Shown: positions 27,317 through 36,365 of the stretch, piece by piece
Layout: each line of letters begins with the position of its first letter
Numbering within the stretch: the first letter of the stretch is position 1
The notes under the pieces: generated by a model
Seen by the model: only the letters and a program-made list of their open reading frames with translations
Told to the model about the DNA's origin: nothing
Database searches by the model: none
Source of the DNA: Achromobacter insuavis
GTDB lineage: Bacteria; Pseudomonadota; Gammaproteobacteria; Burkholderiales; Burkholderiaceae_B
Reading direction: 5' to 3'
Length of the DNA: 64,000 nt
Assembly: GCF_902859645.1 (NCBI RefSeq)
Contig: NZ_CADIJR010000001.1
Coordinates: 248,001-312,000, forward strand
Program-made: the position numbers and the translations under genes

Positions 27317-28960
27317 ATGCAGGATTCCCATTCCCCCTCACGCTCCCTGCGCAGCACGGGCGGTTTGATCATGCTCGGGTTCACCGTCGTCCTTTGCCTG
27401 ATGGTGCTGCTGACCGTGGTCGGCATCACCCAGGTGAACCGGATGAATGGCGCGCTCAGCGCCATCAACGACGTCCATGGCGTCAAGCAGCGCTACGCCA
27501 TCACCTTCCGCGGCAGCGTCCACGACCGTTCGATCGCGCTGCGCGACGCGGTGCTGGCCAATCCCGGCGAGCTGCGCGCGCTGGCGGCCGACATTGAGCG
27601 CCTGAAGCGGCAATACGATGAGGCCGCCGTGCCGATGGATGCCCTGTTCGTCCAGGGCGCCGAGGTGTCGGACCAGGAACGCGAGACGCTGGCCGGCATC
27701 AAGGATGTCGAGACACGCACGCTGCCCGTGGTGCAGCGCCTGCTGGCGGCGCTGGAACGGGGTGACGCGGCGCAGGCGCGGCCCTTGCTGGATCAGGCGC
27801 GGCCGCTGTTCGTGCAGTGGCTGGCCGCCATCAACCGCATGATCGACCTGGAAGAGCGCCTGATGAAGGACCAGAGCGACATGGCGCGCCGCGTGGGGAT
27901 CGACTTCCAGCAGCTGATGCTGGCCTTGACCGGCGCCGCGATCCTGCTGGGCGCGGGCCTGGCCTGGCTGATCGCCCGCCGCATCACCCGCGCGCTGGGC
28001 GCCGAACCGGCCGCGCTCAAGCGCATCGCGCAATCGGTCAGCGCCGGCGACCTGGCCAGCCCGATCGCGGTCAAGCCGGGGGACGAGAGCAGCATCCTGG
28101 CGACGCTGGCGGGCATGCAGCGCAACCTGGCCTCGGTGGTGGGCGGCGTGCGCCAGCATGCCGACGCGGTGTCGGTGGTGAGCGTGCAACTGGCCGAGGG
28201 CAATGCCGATCTGTCGGCCCGCACCAGCGACGAGGCCCGCGCCCTGCGCCAGACGGCCGACTCGATGGAAGAGCTCACCGGCGCGGTCAAGCGCAATGCG
28301 CACGACGCGCAGGAGGCCGGCGTCATGGCGGGCCAGGCCATGGACGCGGCGCGCCAGGGCAGCCAGACCATGCATGCGGTGGTCGATACCATGGAACACC
28401 TGTCGAAGGCGTCGGCGCAGATCTCCGAGATCACGTCGGTGATCGAGGGCATCGCCTTCCAGACCAACATCCTGGCGTTGAACGCCGCGGTCGAGGCGGC
28501 GCGCGCGGGCGAGCAGGGCAAGGGCTTCGCCGTGGTCGCCAGCGAAGTGCGCTCGCTGGCGCAGCGCTCGGCCACCGCGGCCAAGGAGATCAACACGCTG
28601 ATCAGCCAGTCGGCCGAGACGGTGCGCCAGGGCGTCGAGCGCGTCGGCGCCGCGGGCGAGACCATGGACCTGATCCTGGACTCGATCACCCAGACCACCG
28701 CGACCATGCACGGCATCGTGCAGGCCTCGGTCGAGCAGACCGGGCGCATCGAGCACGTGGCGCGGGTCATCGCGCAGCTGGACGAGGATACGCAGAAGAA
28801 CGCGCAACGCGTCGAGGAAGCGTCGGCCGGGGCCGAGGCGCTGCGCGAGCAGGCCGCGGACCTGCGGCAGGCGGTTTCCGCGTTCCGCGTGGGCGGCGCG
28901 GGGGCAAGGGCGGATGTGCGCATCGCGCCCGCGGGCAATGGGCTGCTGCTGCCGGCCTGA
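27317..28960 (+). CDS. Methyl-accepting chemotaxis protein
   Basis: 547-residue inner-membrane chemoreceptor of the Tar/Tsr type. TM1 is at about residues 13-36 and the periplasmic helical sensor about 37-190. TM2 is near 197-215 ([21 protein letters not shown]) and leads into a HAMP domain ([12 protein letters not shown] onward). The conserved signalling hairpin is at about 371-425 ([42 protein letters not shown] split across it). The C-terminus has no NWETF-type CheR-docking pentapeptide. The ribosome site AGGAGG is eight bases before the ATG. The ligand is unknown. Confidence 0.96.
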   Translation: MQDSHSPSRSLRSTGGLIMLGFTVVLCLMVLLTVVGITQVNRMNGALSAINDVHGVKQRYAITFRGSVHDRSIALRDAVLANPGELRALAADIERLKRQYDEAAVPMDALFVQGAEVSDQERETLAGIKDVETRTLPVVQRLLAALERGDAAQARPLLDQARPLFVQWLAAINRMIDLEERLMKDQSDMARRVGIDFQQLMLALTGAAILLGAGLAWLIARRITRALGAEPAALKRIAQSVSAGDLASPIAVKPGDESSILATLAGMQRNLASVVGGVRQHADAVSVVSVQLAEGNADLSARTSDEARALRQTADSMEELTGAVKRNAHDAQEAGVMAGQAMDAARQGSQTMHAVVDTMEHLSKASAQISEITSVIEGIAFQTNILALNAAVEAARAGEQGKGFAVVASEVRSLAQRSATAAKEINTLISQSAETVRQGVERVGAAGETMDLILDSITQTTATMHGIVQASVEQTGRIEHVARVIAQLDEDTQKNAQRVEEASAGAEALREQAADLRQAVSAFRVGGAGARADVRIAPAGNGLLLPA

Positions 28961-28996
28961 TCGCGTCGCGGCCGCCGGGGCGGGCGGCCGGGCGCG

Positions 28997-29812
28997 CTAC
29001 ACGGCGGCCAGCGGTTCCGCCTGGTAGGCGCGGTGCAGCCGCTCGATGAAGGCGTCCGCCGGGGGCAGGGCGATGCCGGCGACCCGGCTGACCGCGATGC
29101 CCGGCGTCCAGGAATTCATGACCGCCGCGCCTTGCAGCCCGGCGACGTCGGCGGGCGCGATGGGGCGGGTCCGCTGCGGCACGCCCATCCGCGCCAGCTG
29201 CCGCTGCACGATGCCCATGGTGGTGCCGACCAGCATCTCCGCCTCGGGCCACACCACCGCTTCGCCATCCCAGAACGCCAGGTTCCAGATCGAGGCCTCG
29301 CTCAGGCGGCCCTGGCGGTCGACGAACGCGACGTCGTCGTAGCCGTCCTCGGCGGCCTGCCGCAGGTAATAGGTCTTGGCGGCCTCGCCCACGTGCTTGA
29401 TCGACGGCACCAGGCGCTCGTGCGAGACGGTGGCCAGCGCCAGCGGGCCGGCCGGACCATTGGCGGGCGGACCGGTGCGCACCAGCACTCGCGGCCGCGC
29501 GTCCGGGCCGGCCACGGTGAATTCGCCGGCGGGGGAATAGAGGGTGGCGGTCAATGACTGGTCGGCCGGTCCGGCCTGGATCGCCGCGCGCAGGCGGGCG
29601 CGGATCTCGTCGTCCGGCAAGGCCTGGCCGAATAGCGTCTGCGAGGCGGCGCGCAGCCGTCCCAGGTGCAGGTCCAGGCCGCGCACCTGGCGCCCGCGCA
29701 CCTGCATCGCCGTGAAATGGGCGTAGCCGGCGAAGGCCAGCGGCGCCAGGTCGGCGCCGCTGGCGGGCTGGCCATCGAGTTGAACGACAAAGGAATCGGC
29801 AGGTGCCGGCAT
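28997..29812 (-). CDS. Class IV aminotransferase-fold protein
   Basis: 271 residues from ATG 29812 (CTGGAG ribosome site eight bases upstream); a longer frame upstream lacks support. Fold-type IV PLP enzyme: the likely catalytic Lys is K139 (PSIKHVGEA) and the Glu under the PLP ring is E172 (RLSEASIWNLAF). The LVGTTMGIVQRQL segment binds phosphate. The family includes branched-chain aminotransferases, D-amino acid aminotransferases and aminodeoxychorismate lyase. The about 270-residue length is nearer to the latter two, and specificity cannot be assigned. It is convergent with the chemoreceptor gene. Confidence 0.87.
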   Translation of the reverse strand: MPAPADSFVVQLDGQPASGADLAPLAFAGYAHFTAMQVRGRQVRGLDLHLGRLRAASQTLFGQALPDDEIRARLRAAIQAGPADQSLTATLYSPAGEFTVAGPDARPRVLVRTGPPANGPAGPLALATVSHERLVPSIKHVGEAAKTYYLRQAAEDGYDDVAFVDRQGRLSEASIWNLAFWDGEAVVWPEAEMLVGTTMGIVQRQLARMGVPQRTRPIAPADVAGLQGAAVMNSWTPGIAVSRVAGIALPPADAFIERLHRAYQAEPLAAV

Positions 29813-30191
29813 GGGAAATCTCCAGAAATGTCCGCGTTGCCGCGGACGGCCGGGCGGGGGGATGGTGTGGCGGGAGCGAGGCGTCAAGCCTGTCCGGTTG
29901 TGGCTACTATCCCCGAGCGCGAGCGGCCTGGGAAACGAATGATTTTCAACCGATCTTCAAGCGGAACTTGAAGATCGGCATGCCGGCGGCGGAGTTGCCG
30001 CCCCGCGACGCATGCCGGTTCGAATCGGTGCGCCGTTCCGCCCATCGAGCGTCATTCGCTACAAAACTGGAACAGTTTGTTCCGGGAAAAAGCGCCGTTT
30101 TATGGCTCGGAAAGGTGGCCGCTCGCGGCCTCGGCCAGTAGAATTTGCTCACTCGTTACCCCTCTATCTACCAGTCGAAAGGCATATCCTC
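29813..30191. promoter_or_regulatory. Divergent control region with two inverted repeats
   Basis: 379 bases between the aminotransferase (minus) and the nitroreductase (plus). It holds a perfect 12-bp inverted repeat at 29950-29978 (CCGATCTTCAAG, five-base loop, CTTGAAGATCGG, no T-tract). It also holds a palindrome GGAACAGTTTGTTCC at 30069-30083. Both are operator candidates; no cognate regulator gene is adjacent. Confidence 0.5.
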
Positions 30192-30791
30192 ATGAGCAAC
30201 GCATACCTCGACGCACTGAAGAAGCGCCGTACGCAATATTCGCTGGGCCGCAACCTGTCCGCCTCGAAAGAGGAACTGGCGTCCCTGATCCAGGAAGCGA
30301 TCAAGCACAGCCCCTCGTCGTTCAATTCGCAGAGCTCGCGCGCCGTGGTCCTGTTTGGCGCCGAAAGCGACAAGCTGTGGAACCTGGCCATCGAGGAAGT
30401 GCGCAAGGTCGCCCCGGCCGAAGGCTTCGACAAGACCGAAGCCAAGCTCAAGAGCTTTGCCGCCGGCGTCGGCACCGTGCTGTTCTTCGAAGACCAGGAC
30501 GTGGTGCGCAGCCTGCAGGAGAAATTCGCGCTGTACGCCGACAACTTCCCCGTGTGGTCGGAACAGGCGGGCGGCATGGCCCAGCTGTCGGTCTGGACCG
30601 CGCTGGCCAACGCCGGCGTGGGCGCCAGCCTGCAGCACTACAACCCGCTGATCGACGGCGCCGTGGCGCGTGAATGGAACATCCCGGCCAGCTGGAAGCT
30701 GCGCGCGCAGATGCCGTTCGGCTCGAACGAAAACGGCTTTGGCGAAAAGGGCTTCATGGACGACGCCGAACGCTTCCGCGTGATCGGCTGA
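30192..30791 (+). CDS. Nitroreductase-family protein (Frm2/Hbn1-like)
   Basis: 199 residues from ATG 30192. A flavin-binding N-terminal motif, KKRRTQYSLG, and the segment KHSPSSFNSQSSRAVVLFG place it in the FMN nitroreductase superfamily. The length and the PSSFNSQSSR wording resemble the yeast Frm2/Hbn1 and bacterial YdgI-like branch linked to oxidative stress. The reaction would be NAD(P)H-dependent reduction of nitroaromatic or quinone-like substrates in the cytosol. It is a single gene with its own promoter region and a clear terminator. Confidence 0.9.
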   Translation: MSNAYLDALKKRRTQYSLGRNLSASKEELASLIQEAIKHSPSSFNSQSSRAVVLFGAESDKLWNLAIEEVRKVAPAEGFDKTEAKLKSFAAGVGTVLFFEDQDVVRSLQEKFALYADNFPVWSEQAGGMAQLSVWTALANAGVGASLQHYNPLIDGAVAREWNIPASWKLRAQMPFGSNENGFGEKGFMDDAERFRVIG

Positions 30792-30831
30792 TCCGGCGGG
30801 CGCCAGGCGCGCCCGGCTTCGGACCGCAACA

Positions 30832-30867
30832 CCCGCACATCCCGCCCACGGGATCTGCGGGTTTTTT
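30832..30867 (+). terminator. Terminator after the nitroreductase gene
   Basis: CCCGCACATCCCG, loop CCCA, CGGGATCTGCGGG, then TTTTTT. Strong stem with one internal mismatch pair. Confidence 0.9.
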
Positions 30868-30998
30868 CATGCCACGCGCCCGTCCGGCAGAGATCGGGAA
30901 AACCCGCGGGCCCCGCGGACGCGCCAGCGGGCAGGGGCCGGCCGGGACAGCGGGCAGGCATAATCCGAGGTTTTGTCCGTATCCAGAAAGGCCCTGCC

Positions 30999-31613
30999 GT
31001 GACCGACGCCGTACCCATCAGCCAAGCCGACTACGACCTGCCCCTCGAGACGCTGGAGGCCCATCTGCTGGCGCAACGCCAGCGCGCCGCCGACGTGGTC
31101 AACGCGGCCACGCGCACCTGGACCTGGATCCGCCATGGGTCGTTCCTGGCGTCGATCGTCATCGTCGGCATCGAGAAGCTGACCACCGGCAAAGTGGGCG
31201 CCCACACCGCGGTCTTCGCCAGCGTGATGCTGCTGATGGCGCTGAGCTTCATCGCCGCCGCCAAGACCCGCCGCATCATCAAGGGCCTGGGCAACGGCCA
31301 GCCGACGCCGAAGTGGGTGCTCAAGCGCATGATCCGCAAGACCATTTTCAAGGGCGCGGCGAGCCTGAAGGGAGCGGCGCGCTTTTATGCGGACCGCTTC
31401 GTGCTGGACCAGAATGGCAGCCATTTCGAGTCCGCCTACGAAAACGACAAAATCGAATTGATCGCGCTGACGCCCGATTATCTGCAGATCATTCCGGTGC
31501 AGCGCCAGGACGTGCCGGACGAGGTGTATTTCATTCCGCTGGCGCAGGTCAGTCAGCCCGAGGAATTGCTGAAGTTCCTGGGCGGAAAACCGAATTATGT
31601 GGATGCGGCCTGA
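30999..31613 (+). CDS. Membrane protein with YcxB-like C-terminal domain
   Basis: 204 residues starting at GTG 30999. Two hydrophobic helices at about 48-64 (HGSFLASIVIVGIEKLT region) and 70-88 (TAVFASVMLLMALSFIAAA). A basic cytoplasmic segment follows, then a beta-rich domain with IELIALTPDYLQIIPVQRQDVPDEVYFIPL that resembles YcxB-like domains. Function of the family is unknown. It is convergent with the next gene, with five bases between. Confidence 0.78.
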   Translation: MTDAVPISQADYDLPLETLEAHLLAQRQRAADVVNAATRTWTWIRHGSFLASIVIVGIEKLTTGKVGAHTAVFASVMLLMALSFIAAAKTRRIIKGLGNGQPTPKWVLKRMIRKTIFKGAASLKGAARFYADRFVLDQNGSHFESAYENDKIELIALTPDYLQIIPVQRQDVPDEVYFIPLAQVSQPEELLKFLGGKPNYVDAA

Positions 31614-31618
31614 GCCGC

Positions 31619-32551
31619 CTATTCGTAGGCCTGCCTGTCCGCCGACCACTTGAACGTGCGCTTCCATTTGCCGCCTTGCTGGCGCAGCTGGAGGTCGAAA
31701 TAGCCGCCGGTCTTGCCCGACAGGATCACCAGGGAATTGCTGGCGTCGGATTCGTCATGCTCGCGCGTGCCGTCGGGATTCCAGTCGCCGGCGATGGTCT
31801 TGACGAACGACATGGGCCGGGCGAACGCGACGCGCAGCGTCGCGCCGTCGATGCGGAACAGATACAGGGCCTCGAAGTCGGCGCCGCCGCCCGCGTAGCC
31901 TTCGCTCCAGCCGGCGCGCAGGCCGAACGCGGTGCTGTCCGGCGCGATCTTGTAGGGCGCCAGGTCGAATCGTTTCCAGCTTGCCGGGGCGGACAACATG
32001 GGGGCGCCGGCGTCCTGCATCGCCAGGTCGATGGGCGGGTCGATATTGGTGTCGCTCCAGTCGGTCGGCGTGGTCACAGGAGATTCGGTGCGCGCCACCA
32101 GCCTGGGCGCGGCGCCGGGCGCCGTGTCGAAGACGCCGACCCAGACGTCGGTCCGGTCTTCGTCTTGCGACAGGCTGTTGCAGTCGCCGCCGCCGTACTG
32201 TTTGAGCCGTTCCGCGCGCTCGGCGCTGGCCGCCAGGCACACCAGCGCCACGTAGGCGCCGGGGCGCTGCGGCCAGGCCTTGGCGCCGGCCACCAGCAGG
32301 CGCTTGGGGTTCTGGCCGGGCGCCAGCTGCCGCAGCAGGAAATCGCTGCTGAAGCCGGCCGGCAACTGCGTGCCCAGGCCATCGGGCCGGGGCGCGCCGC
32401 TCATCTGGCTGTCGTACATCTTGCGGGCGTCCTGGGTCTTGATGGCGCCGGGAACCTGGTCCAGCGATTGCACCCGGGTATCGGCCAGGGCGGCCGGCGC
32501 GTGCAGGGCGAGGACCAGCGGGCAAAGCAGCAAAGCGGCGCGGATACGCAT
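31619..32551 (-). CDS. Secreted protein of unknown function
   Basis: 310 residues. Signal peptide 1-23 with cleavage after ALA (LALHAPAALA-DTRVQ). The mature part is beta-rich with segments such as DVWVGVFDTAPGAAPRLVART and FEALYLFRIDGATLRVAF; the C-terminal SGKTGGYFDLQLRQQGGKWKRTF resembles a beta-propeller or lipocalin-like blade. No family recognised. It lies 79 bases behind the AcfC-like gene on the same strand and may be co-transcribed. Confidence 0.75.
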   Translation of the reverse strand: MRIRAALLLCPLVLALHAPAALADTRVQSLDQVPGAIKTQDARKMYDSQMSGAPRPDGLGTQLPAGFSSDFLLRQLAPGQNPKRLLVAGAKAWPQRPGAYVALVCLAASAERAERLKQYGGGDCNSLSQDEDRTDVWVGVFDTAPGAAPRLVARTESPVTTPTDWSDTNIDPPIDLAMQDAGAPMLSAPASWKRFDLAPYKIAPDSTAFGLRAGWSEGYAGGGADFEALYLFRIDGATLRVAFARPMSFVKTIAGDWNPDGTREHDESDASNSLVILSGKTGGYFDLQLRQQGGKWKRTFKWSADRQAYE

Positions 32552-32630
32552 CGGCGTGGCCTGGCGATGAACCAGGCGGTAGTGGAGTTGCCCGATTATC
32601 GCTGAACGCCGCTGACGCGCGCCCGTCGCG

Positions 32631-33401
32631 TCAGTCCGTCTTCCAGCCCCACTTCTTGAAGATCGCGCGGCCCTCGGCCGAGCCCAGGTAGTCGATAAAG
32701 GCCTGCGCCTGCGGATTGGATTTGCCGTGCCGGGTCACCACCGCGCCCGCGTCGCGGTAGATGCGGTAGGGCTCTTCCACCGCCACCACGTCGGCCAGCG
32801 TCGGGTTGGAGACCTGCCAGATGTTCCAGATCAGCCATGCGTCGATGCTCTTGTCCTCGGTCCATTGACTGCGCGCCTGCGCGCTGTTGCCGGCCTCGGG
32901 CAGCACCAGGTTGGCGCGGAACGCGCGCACGGTCTCGATGTCGCCGAGGCGGCCGGCCACGTCTTCCCACAGGCCGGTCTGGCCGGCGCCGGACACCGCC
33001 ATGACCTTGACGCCGGGCTTGAGCAGGTCCTTGAAGCCCTGGATGCCCTTGGGGTTGCCCGGCCGCACCAGGATCGCGGACGGTCGCAGGTAGAGGGTGC
33101 GCGCATCGCGCAGGTCGAACACGCCGGGCAGGGTGGCGGCGAAGCCGCTCATCATGTTCTCGGCGCCGCTGAACAGCACGTCGGCGTTCTGTTTGGCCTG
33201 TTCGGCCCAGGCCGGCGTGGGGCCGGCGGTGACCTTGACCTGGATGCCGTGCTGCTTGCCGAAGGCTTCGGCGGCTTCCTTCATGGCGGGGGCGGGGCCG
33301 CCCGGGCCGTAGACGTTCAGGTCCTGCGCGGCCCAGGCGCCGTGGGCGGCCAGGGAGGCCAGCGCCAGCAGGATGCTGGCCAATCGCTTGTTCGACTTCA
33401 T
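32631..33401 (-). CDS. AcfC-like periplasmic substrate-binding protein
   Basis: 256 residues from ATG 33401. The signal peptide ends near AWA-AQDLN. The mature N-terminus [23 protein letters not shown] is the hallmark of AcfC (accessory colonisation factor of Vibrio), a type II periplasmic binding fold related to molybdate/sulfate-binding proteins. [24 protein letters not shown] and [14 protein letters not shown] also fit. The ligand is unknown, probably an oxyanion or small acid. No ABC permease is adjacent. Confidence 0.85.
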   Translation of the reverse strand: MKSNKRLASILLALASLAAHGAWAAQDLNVYGPGGPAPAMKEAAEAFGKQHGIQVKVTAGPTPAWAEQAKQNADVLFSGAENMMSGFAATLPGVFDLRDARTLYLRPSAILVRPGNPKGIQGFKDLLKPGVKVMAVSGAGQTGLWEDVAGRLGDIETVRAFRANLVLPEAGNSAQARSQWTEDKSIDAWLIWNIWQVSNPTLADVVAVEEPYRIYRDAGAVVTRHGKSNPQAQAFIDYLGSAEGRAIFKKWGWKTD

Positions 33402-33877
33402 GCGGGAATGCTCCGGTTGTACCGGCCCGCGCCAGGACGACGCGCGGCCAGCGGATGGTGGCGGGCGGGGGCGGCGCCGCATCGGGCTGCGCGTCGCCTC
33501 GAAAGGGTGGACACGAGCGAGGGTGCGAATATTCCGCGCGGCGGGCTGGCGGTCGTCGCCATGGCGAGGACGGGCCGCCGCGATCCTTGCGCGCCGGGCA
33601 TCGGCTTGCGCGTGGCCGCAATAGTGTTGCGGCGGATGTGCGAGGAAGGTGTCTGACTGTAATACCGCGGATCAGGGAAAACCCGCATGACAGTAGGCGT
33701 TCATGCTGTCATTTTCAGCGGGAAGACAGCTTGCCTGGCTGCCCGCGGCGTCGCCGGAATCGGACGTTTTGCGGCAAGATCTTGATACGTCCTGGCGTCC
33801 CGTCGGCCCTTTTCGTCCACGACGCGGACGTAGAATCCGGGTTTTCACCAGTGCCACACGCTTGATAGGAACAACCC
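33402..33877. other. Intergenic region between AcfC-like and META lipoprotein genes
   Basis: 476 gene-free bases. It contains an imperfect dyad ATGACAG-(12)-CTGTCAT at 33687-33712, overlapped by GCTGTC...GACAGC. A possible -10 TAGAAT lies near 33832. No RNA gene or coding frame with convincing codon bias was seen. Confidence 0.4.
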
Positions 33878-34693
33878 ATGAAAAAAACAATTCTCCTGGC
33901 GTCCGTCTGCGCCGCGCTGCTGCAGGCATGCGCGCCGGTTTCCTCTCCTGGCGAAGGATCATCCACCATGCCCACCACCGCGTCGTCGTCCCAGTCCGCC
34001 CTGAGCCTGCCGGCCTACTACTGGCGCCTGGCGTCCGCCACCGATGCCTCGGGCAAGGCCATTCCCGCCTTGCAGAAGGGCATCGAACAACCGCTGCGCC
34101 TGTCGTTCTCGGCCGATGGCATGAACATCCGCGGCGGCTGCAACACGCAGTTCGGCGGCTACACCTATAAGGACGGCGTGCTGCATGTCGCCAACCTTGC
34201 TTCGACGATGAAGGCGTGCGAACCCGGCCTGATGAAACTGGATGCCGAGATCGGCCAGCGCCTGAAGGGCGACCTGCGCGCCACGCTCAGCGGCGAGTCC
34301 ACCGAACCGGCCCTGGAACTGGTGGCGCAGGACGGCAGCGTGCTGAAGTTCGTCGGCGAGCCGACGCCGGAAACCCTGTACGGCAGCGCCGGCGAGATCA
34401 TGTTCCTGGAAGTGGCGCCCAAGCGCGCCGATTGCAGCCATCCCATGATCCCGCGCTACCAGTGCCTGATGGTGCGCGAGCGCCGCTACAACGACGCCGG
34501 CGTGCAACTGCCGCCGCAGGAAGACTGGCATCCGCTGTACCAGTCGATCGAAGGCTACGATCACCGCGACGGCGTGCGCACCGTGCTGCGCGTCAAGCGC
34601 TACGACTGGAAGAACCCGCCGGCCGACGCGCCGTCGAAGGTGTACGTGCTGGACCTGGTGGTCGAGCAGGACGCCTCGGGCAAGAAGAAGTAA
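33878..34693 (+). CDS. META/HslJ-DUF4377 lipoprotein
   Basis: 271 residues. Lipobox LLQAC at residues 14-18. The first domain (about 45-160) is META/HslJ-like, with WRLASATDASGKAIP, LSFSADGMNIRGGCNTQFGGY and an LAST-MKACEP segment. The second (about 165-265) is DUF4377-like, with FLEVAPKRADCSHPM, CLMVRERRYND and YVLDLVVEQD. HslJ-type proteins are linked to heat and novobiocin tolerance in E. coli; the envelope role here is inferred. Gene preceded by TAGGAAC ribosome site. Confidence 0.88.
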   Translation: MKKTILLASVCAALLQACAPVSSPGEGSSTMPTTASSSQSALSLPAYYWRLASATDASGKAIPALQKGIEQPLRLSFSADGMNIRGGCNTQFGGYTYKDGVLHVANLASTMKACEPGLMKLDAEIGQRLKGDLRATLSGESTEPALELVAQDGSVLKFVGEPTPETLYGSAGEIMFLEVAPKRADCSHPMIPRYQCLMVRERRYNDAGVQLPPQEDWHPLYQSIEGYDHRDGVRTVLRVKRYDWKNPPADAPSKVYVLDLVVEQDASGKKK

Positions 34694-34723
34694 GGCGGTC
34701 GCGCCCCGCGCGGGCGCGATGCG

Positions 34724-35455
34724 TCATGCGCCCGGCGGGTTCTCCGCCGGGCGGTCCGCGTCATCCGGCGACGCCTCGTCCGCCCGGCAGAACGCGATCT
34801 GGAAACTCCCCGGCAGTTCGAAGGCGACGTGGTGCCGCACTTGCGGCGCGATCAACACGCGCTGTCCGGCGGCCAGCACCACCTCGGTGTGCGGCGGGTC
34901 GTCCAGCGTGTAGCGCAGCACGCCGCTGTGCACGGTCAACAGTCCCCAGGTTCCCGCCTTGGTCGCATGGGTCGAGCGCAGCGCGGCCGGCAGATTCTCG
35001 GGCGTGAACATCGGGCTGTCGCGGTAGGGCCGCACGCCCGCGGGCAGGGCGTCCGGCAGGCCGGGCGCGGTTTGCCGGTGCTGCCAGACATGCCACAACT
35101 TGGCGGCGATGCGTTCGGCCATGGCATCGGCGCGTGCCTGCAGCGCCGGCGGCCCGAGTTCCGCGGTGACCTCGTGGAACAACGCCAGCCAACGCTGGAA
35201 CAGCGGCCACGACAGGTCTGGAATGCGCGCATGCGCGGGAATCGGCGCGCCCTTGAAGCGGCGCGTCTCCAGCAGCAGGGCGGACCAGAAGTCACACAGC
35301 ATGGACAGGTGCGCCGGCCAGTCGGTCACCCGCGCGTTGAAGATCGGCCCCAGCGCGGCATCCTGGCGCACGCGGGCGTAGAACCGGTGCACCAGGCGTT
35401 GTATGTCGTCCTCGGTGATCGGGGCGGCGGGCAGGTCGGGGGAGGTGGGCGGCAT
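34724..35455 (-). CDS. Group III truncated haemoglobin fused to DUF1971 domain
   Basis: 243 residues from ATG 35455. The N-terminal about 130 residues are a group III truncated globin: ITEDDIQRLVHRFYARVRQDAALGPIF, VTDWPAHLSMLCDFWSALLLETRRF, then IPAHARIPDL and LFQRWLALFHE, with H97-type distal/proximal histidines in the F-helix region. The C-terminal about 95 residues (GVRPYRDSPMFTPENLPAAL ... GTWGLLTVHSGVLRYTLDD ... VRHHVAFE) are a DUF1971/YeaR-type cupin. YeaR-like proteins and such globins are both associated with NO or nitrosative stress. The adjacent Crp-type regulator, 129 bases away on the same strand, suggests shared control. Confidence 0.87.
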   Translation of the reverse strand: MPPTSPDLPAAPITEDDIQRLVHRFYARVRQDAALGPIFNARVTDWPAHLSMLCDFWSALLLETRRFKGAPIPAHARIPDLSWPLFQRWLALFHEVTAELGPPALQARADAMAERIAAKLWHVWQHRQTAPGLPDALPAGVRPYRDSPMFTPENLPAALRSTHATKAGTWGLLTVHSGVLRYTLDDPPHTEVVLAAGQRVLIAPQVRHHVAFELPGSFQIAFCRADEASPDDADRPAENPPGA

Positions 35456-35584
35456 GACTGGGCAAGGAACAGGATCGCCGCATTGTCCGCCCGGGAGAGG
35501 GACGGCGCCGATGACGAATGTCATTGGCGGGCAGGGGCCGGCATCGCGGCCCGCGCGCCATTCCGGGCGCGGCGGGCGAGCCCG

Positions 35585-36304
35585 TCAGAATGGCCGCTTG
35601 GCCGTGGTCGCCAGTTTTTCCAGATAGGCCGGCGTGTGCAGCACCCAGTCGCGGCGCTTGCCGCTGACGTGGCCCTGGGTCTGCCAGTCGTTCAGCAGCC
35701 GGCTCAGGGTTTCGGCGCGGATGCCCAGGTGCGCGGCCAGCTGGCGCTGGTTCAGCGGCAGCGTCACCGCGTCGCCCTGGCGCTCGCGCAGTCCAATCAG
35801 ATAGTTGGCCAAGCGCTCGGGCGCCGAGCTGGACGTCATCCAGTCGACCTTGTTGACCTGGTCGTACAGGTTCTTGCTCAGCCCCGCCAGTAGCGCCAGC
35901 GCCAGGTCCGGCCATTGACGGCAGGCGTCGTGCAGCCGGCGGCGGCACAGCCGCCAGCCCTGGAAGGCGGTGCGCGCGCGCGCCTGCATCGGATAGCGGC
36001 CATGCGGCATGAACATGGCGGCGTGCGCCATCAGCGTGCCCGGTTCGAACACGCGGAAGACGCGTTCGTCGCCGTTGTAGCCATAGCGCATGACCTCGGC
36101 CTGACCGTGGCCGACCAGCAGGTAGTGGCGGGCAACATCGCCTTCGCCGAACAGGATCTGCCCGGCATCGGCATGTAGCGGCACGGCGTCGCCCGCCAGG
36201 TACGCGGCAACCTCGGCGGCCGCCTGGGGCGGCAGGCCGCGCAGCAGCGGATGGCGGGAAAGCAGGTCCGCCGCGACCGGGTCGGGCAGATTGATATTTG
36301 TCAT
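35585..36304 (-). CDS. Crp/Fnr-family regulator (Dnr/NnrR-like)
   Basis: 239 residues. N-terminal cyclic-nucleotide-binding-like beta roll (LHADAGQILFGEGDVARHYLLVGHG). Long dimerisation helix (LLAGLSKNLYDQVNKVDWM). C-terminal HTH (LNQRQLAAHLGIRAETLSRLLNDW). No cysteine cluster for an Fe-S centre, so it is not FNR; the helix wording is closest to the Dnr/NnrR NO-responsive group. It is divergent from a Fur-boxed transport operon and upstream of the globin-DUF1971 gene. Its signal is unknown. Confidence 0.88.
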   Translation of the reverse strand: MTNINLPDPVAADLLSRHPLLRGLPPQAAAEVAAYLAGDAVPLHADAGQILFGEGDVARHYLLVGHGQAEVMRYGYNGDERVFRVFEPGTLMAHAAMFMPHGRYPMQARARTAFQGWRLCRRRLHDACRQWPDLALALLAGLSKNLYDQVNKVDWMTSSSAPERLANYLIGLRERQGDAVTLPLNQRQLAAHLGIRAETLSRLLNDWQTQGHVSGKRRDWVLHTPAYLEKLATTAKRPF

Positions 36305-36337
36305 TCTGGGTCTTTCGGCGTGAATGGGAGAATTTTA

Positions 36338-36356
36338 AACGATAACAATTCCCATT
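36338..36356. promoter_or_regulatory. Candidate Fur box (ABC/TonB operon and Crp gene)
   Basis: AACGATAACAATTCCCATT matches 15 of 19 positions of the classical AATGATAATCATTCTCATT form. It lies only ten bases before the first transporter gene and between it and the divergent Crp-type gene. Confidence 0.65.
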
Positions 36357-36365
36357 TGAAATCCA

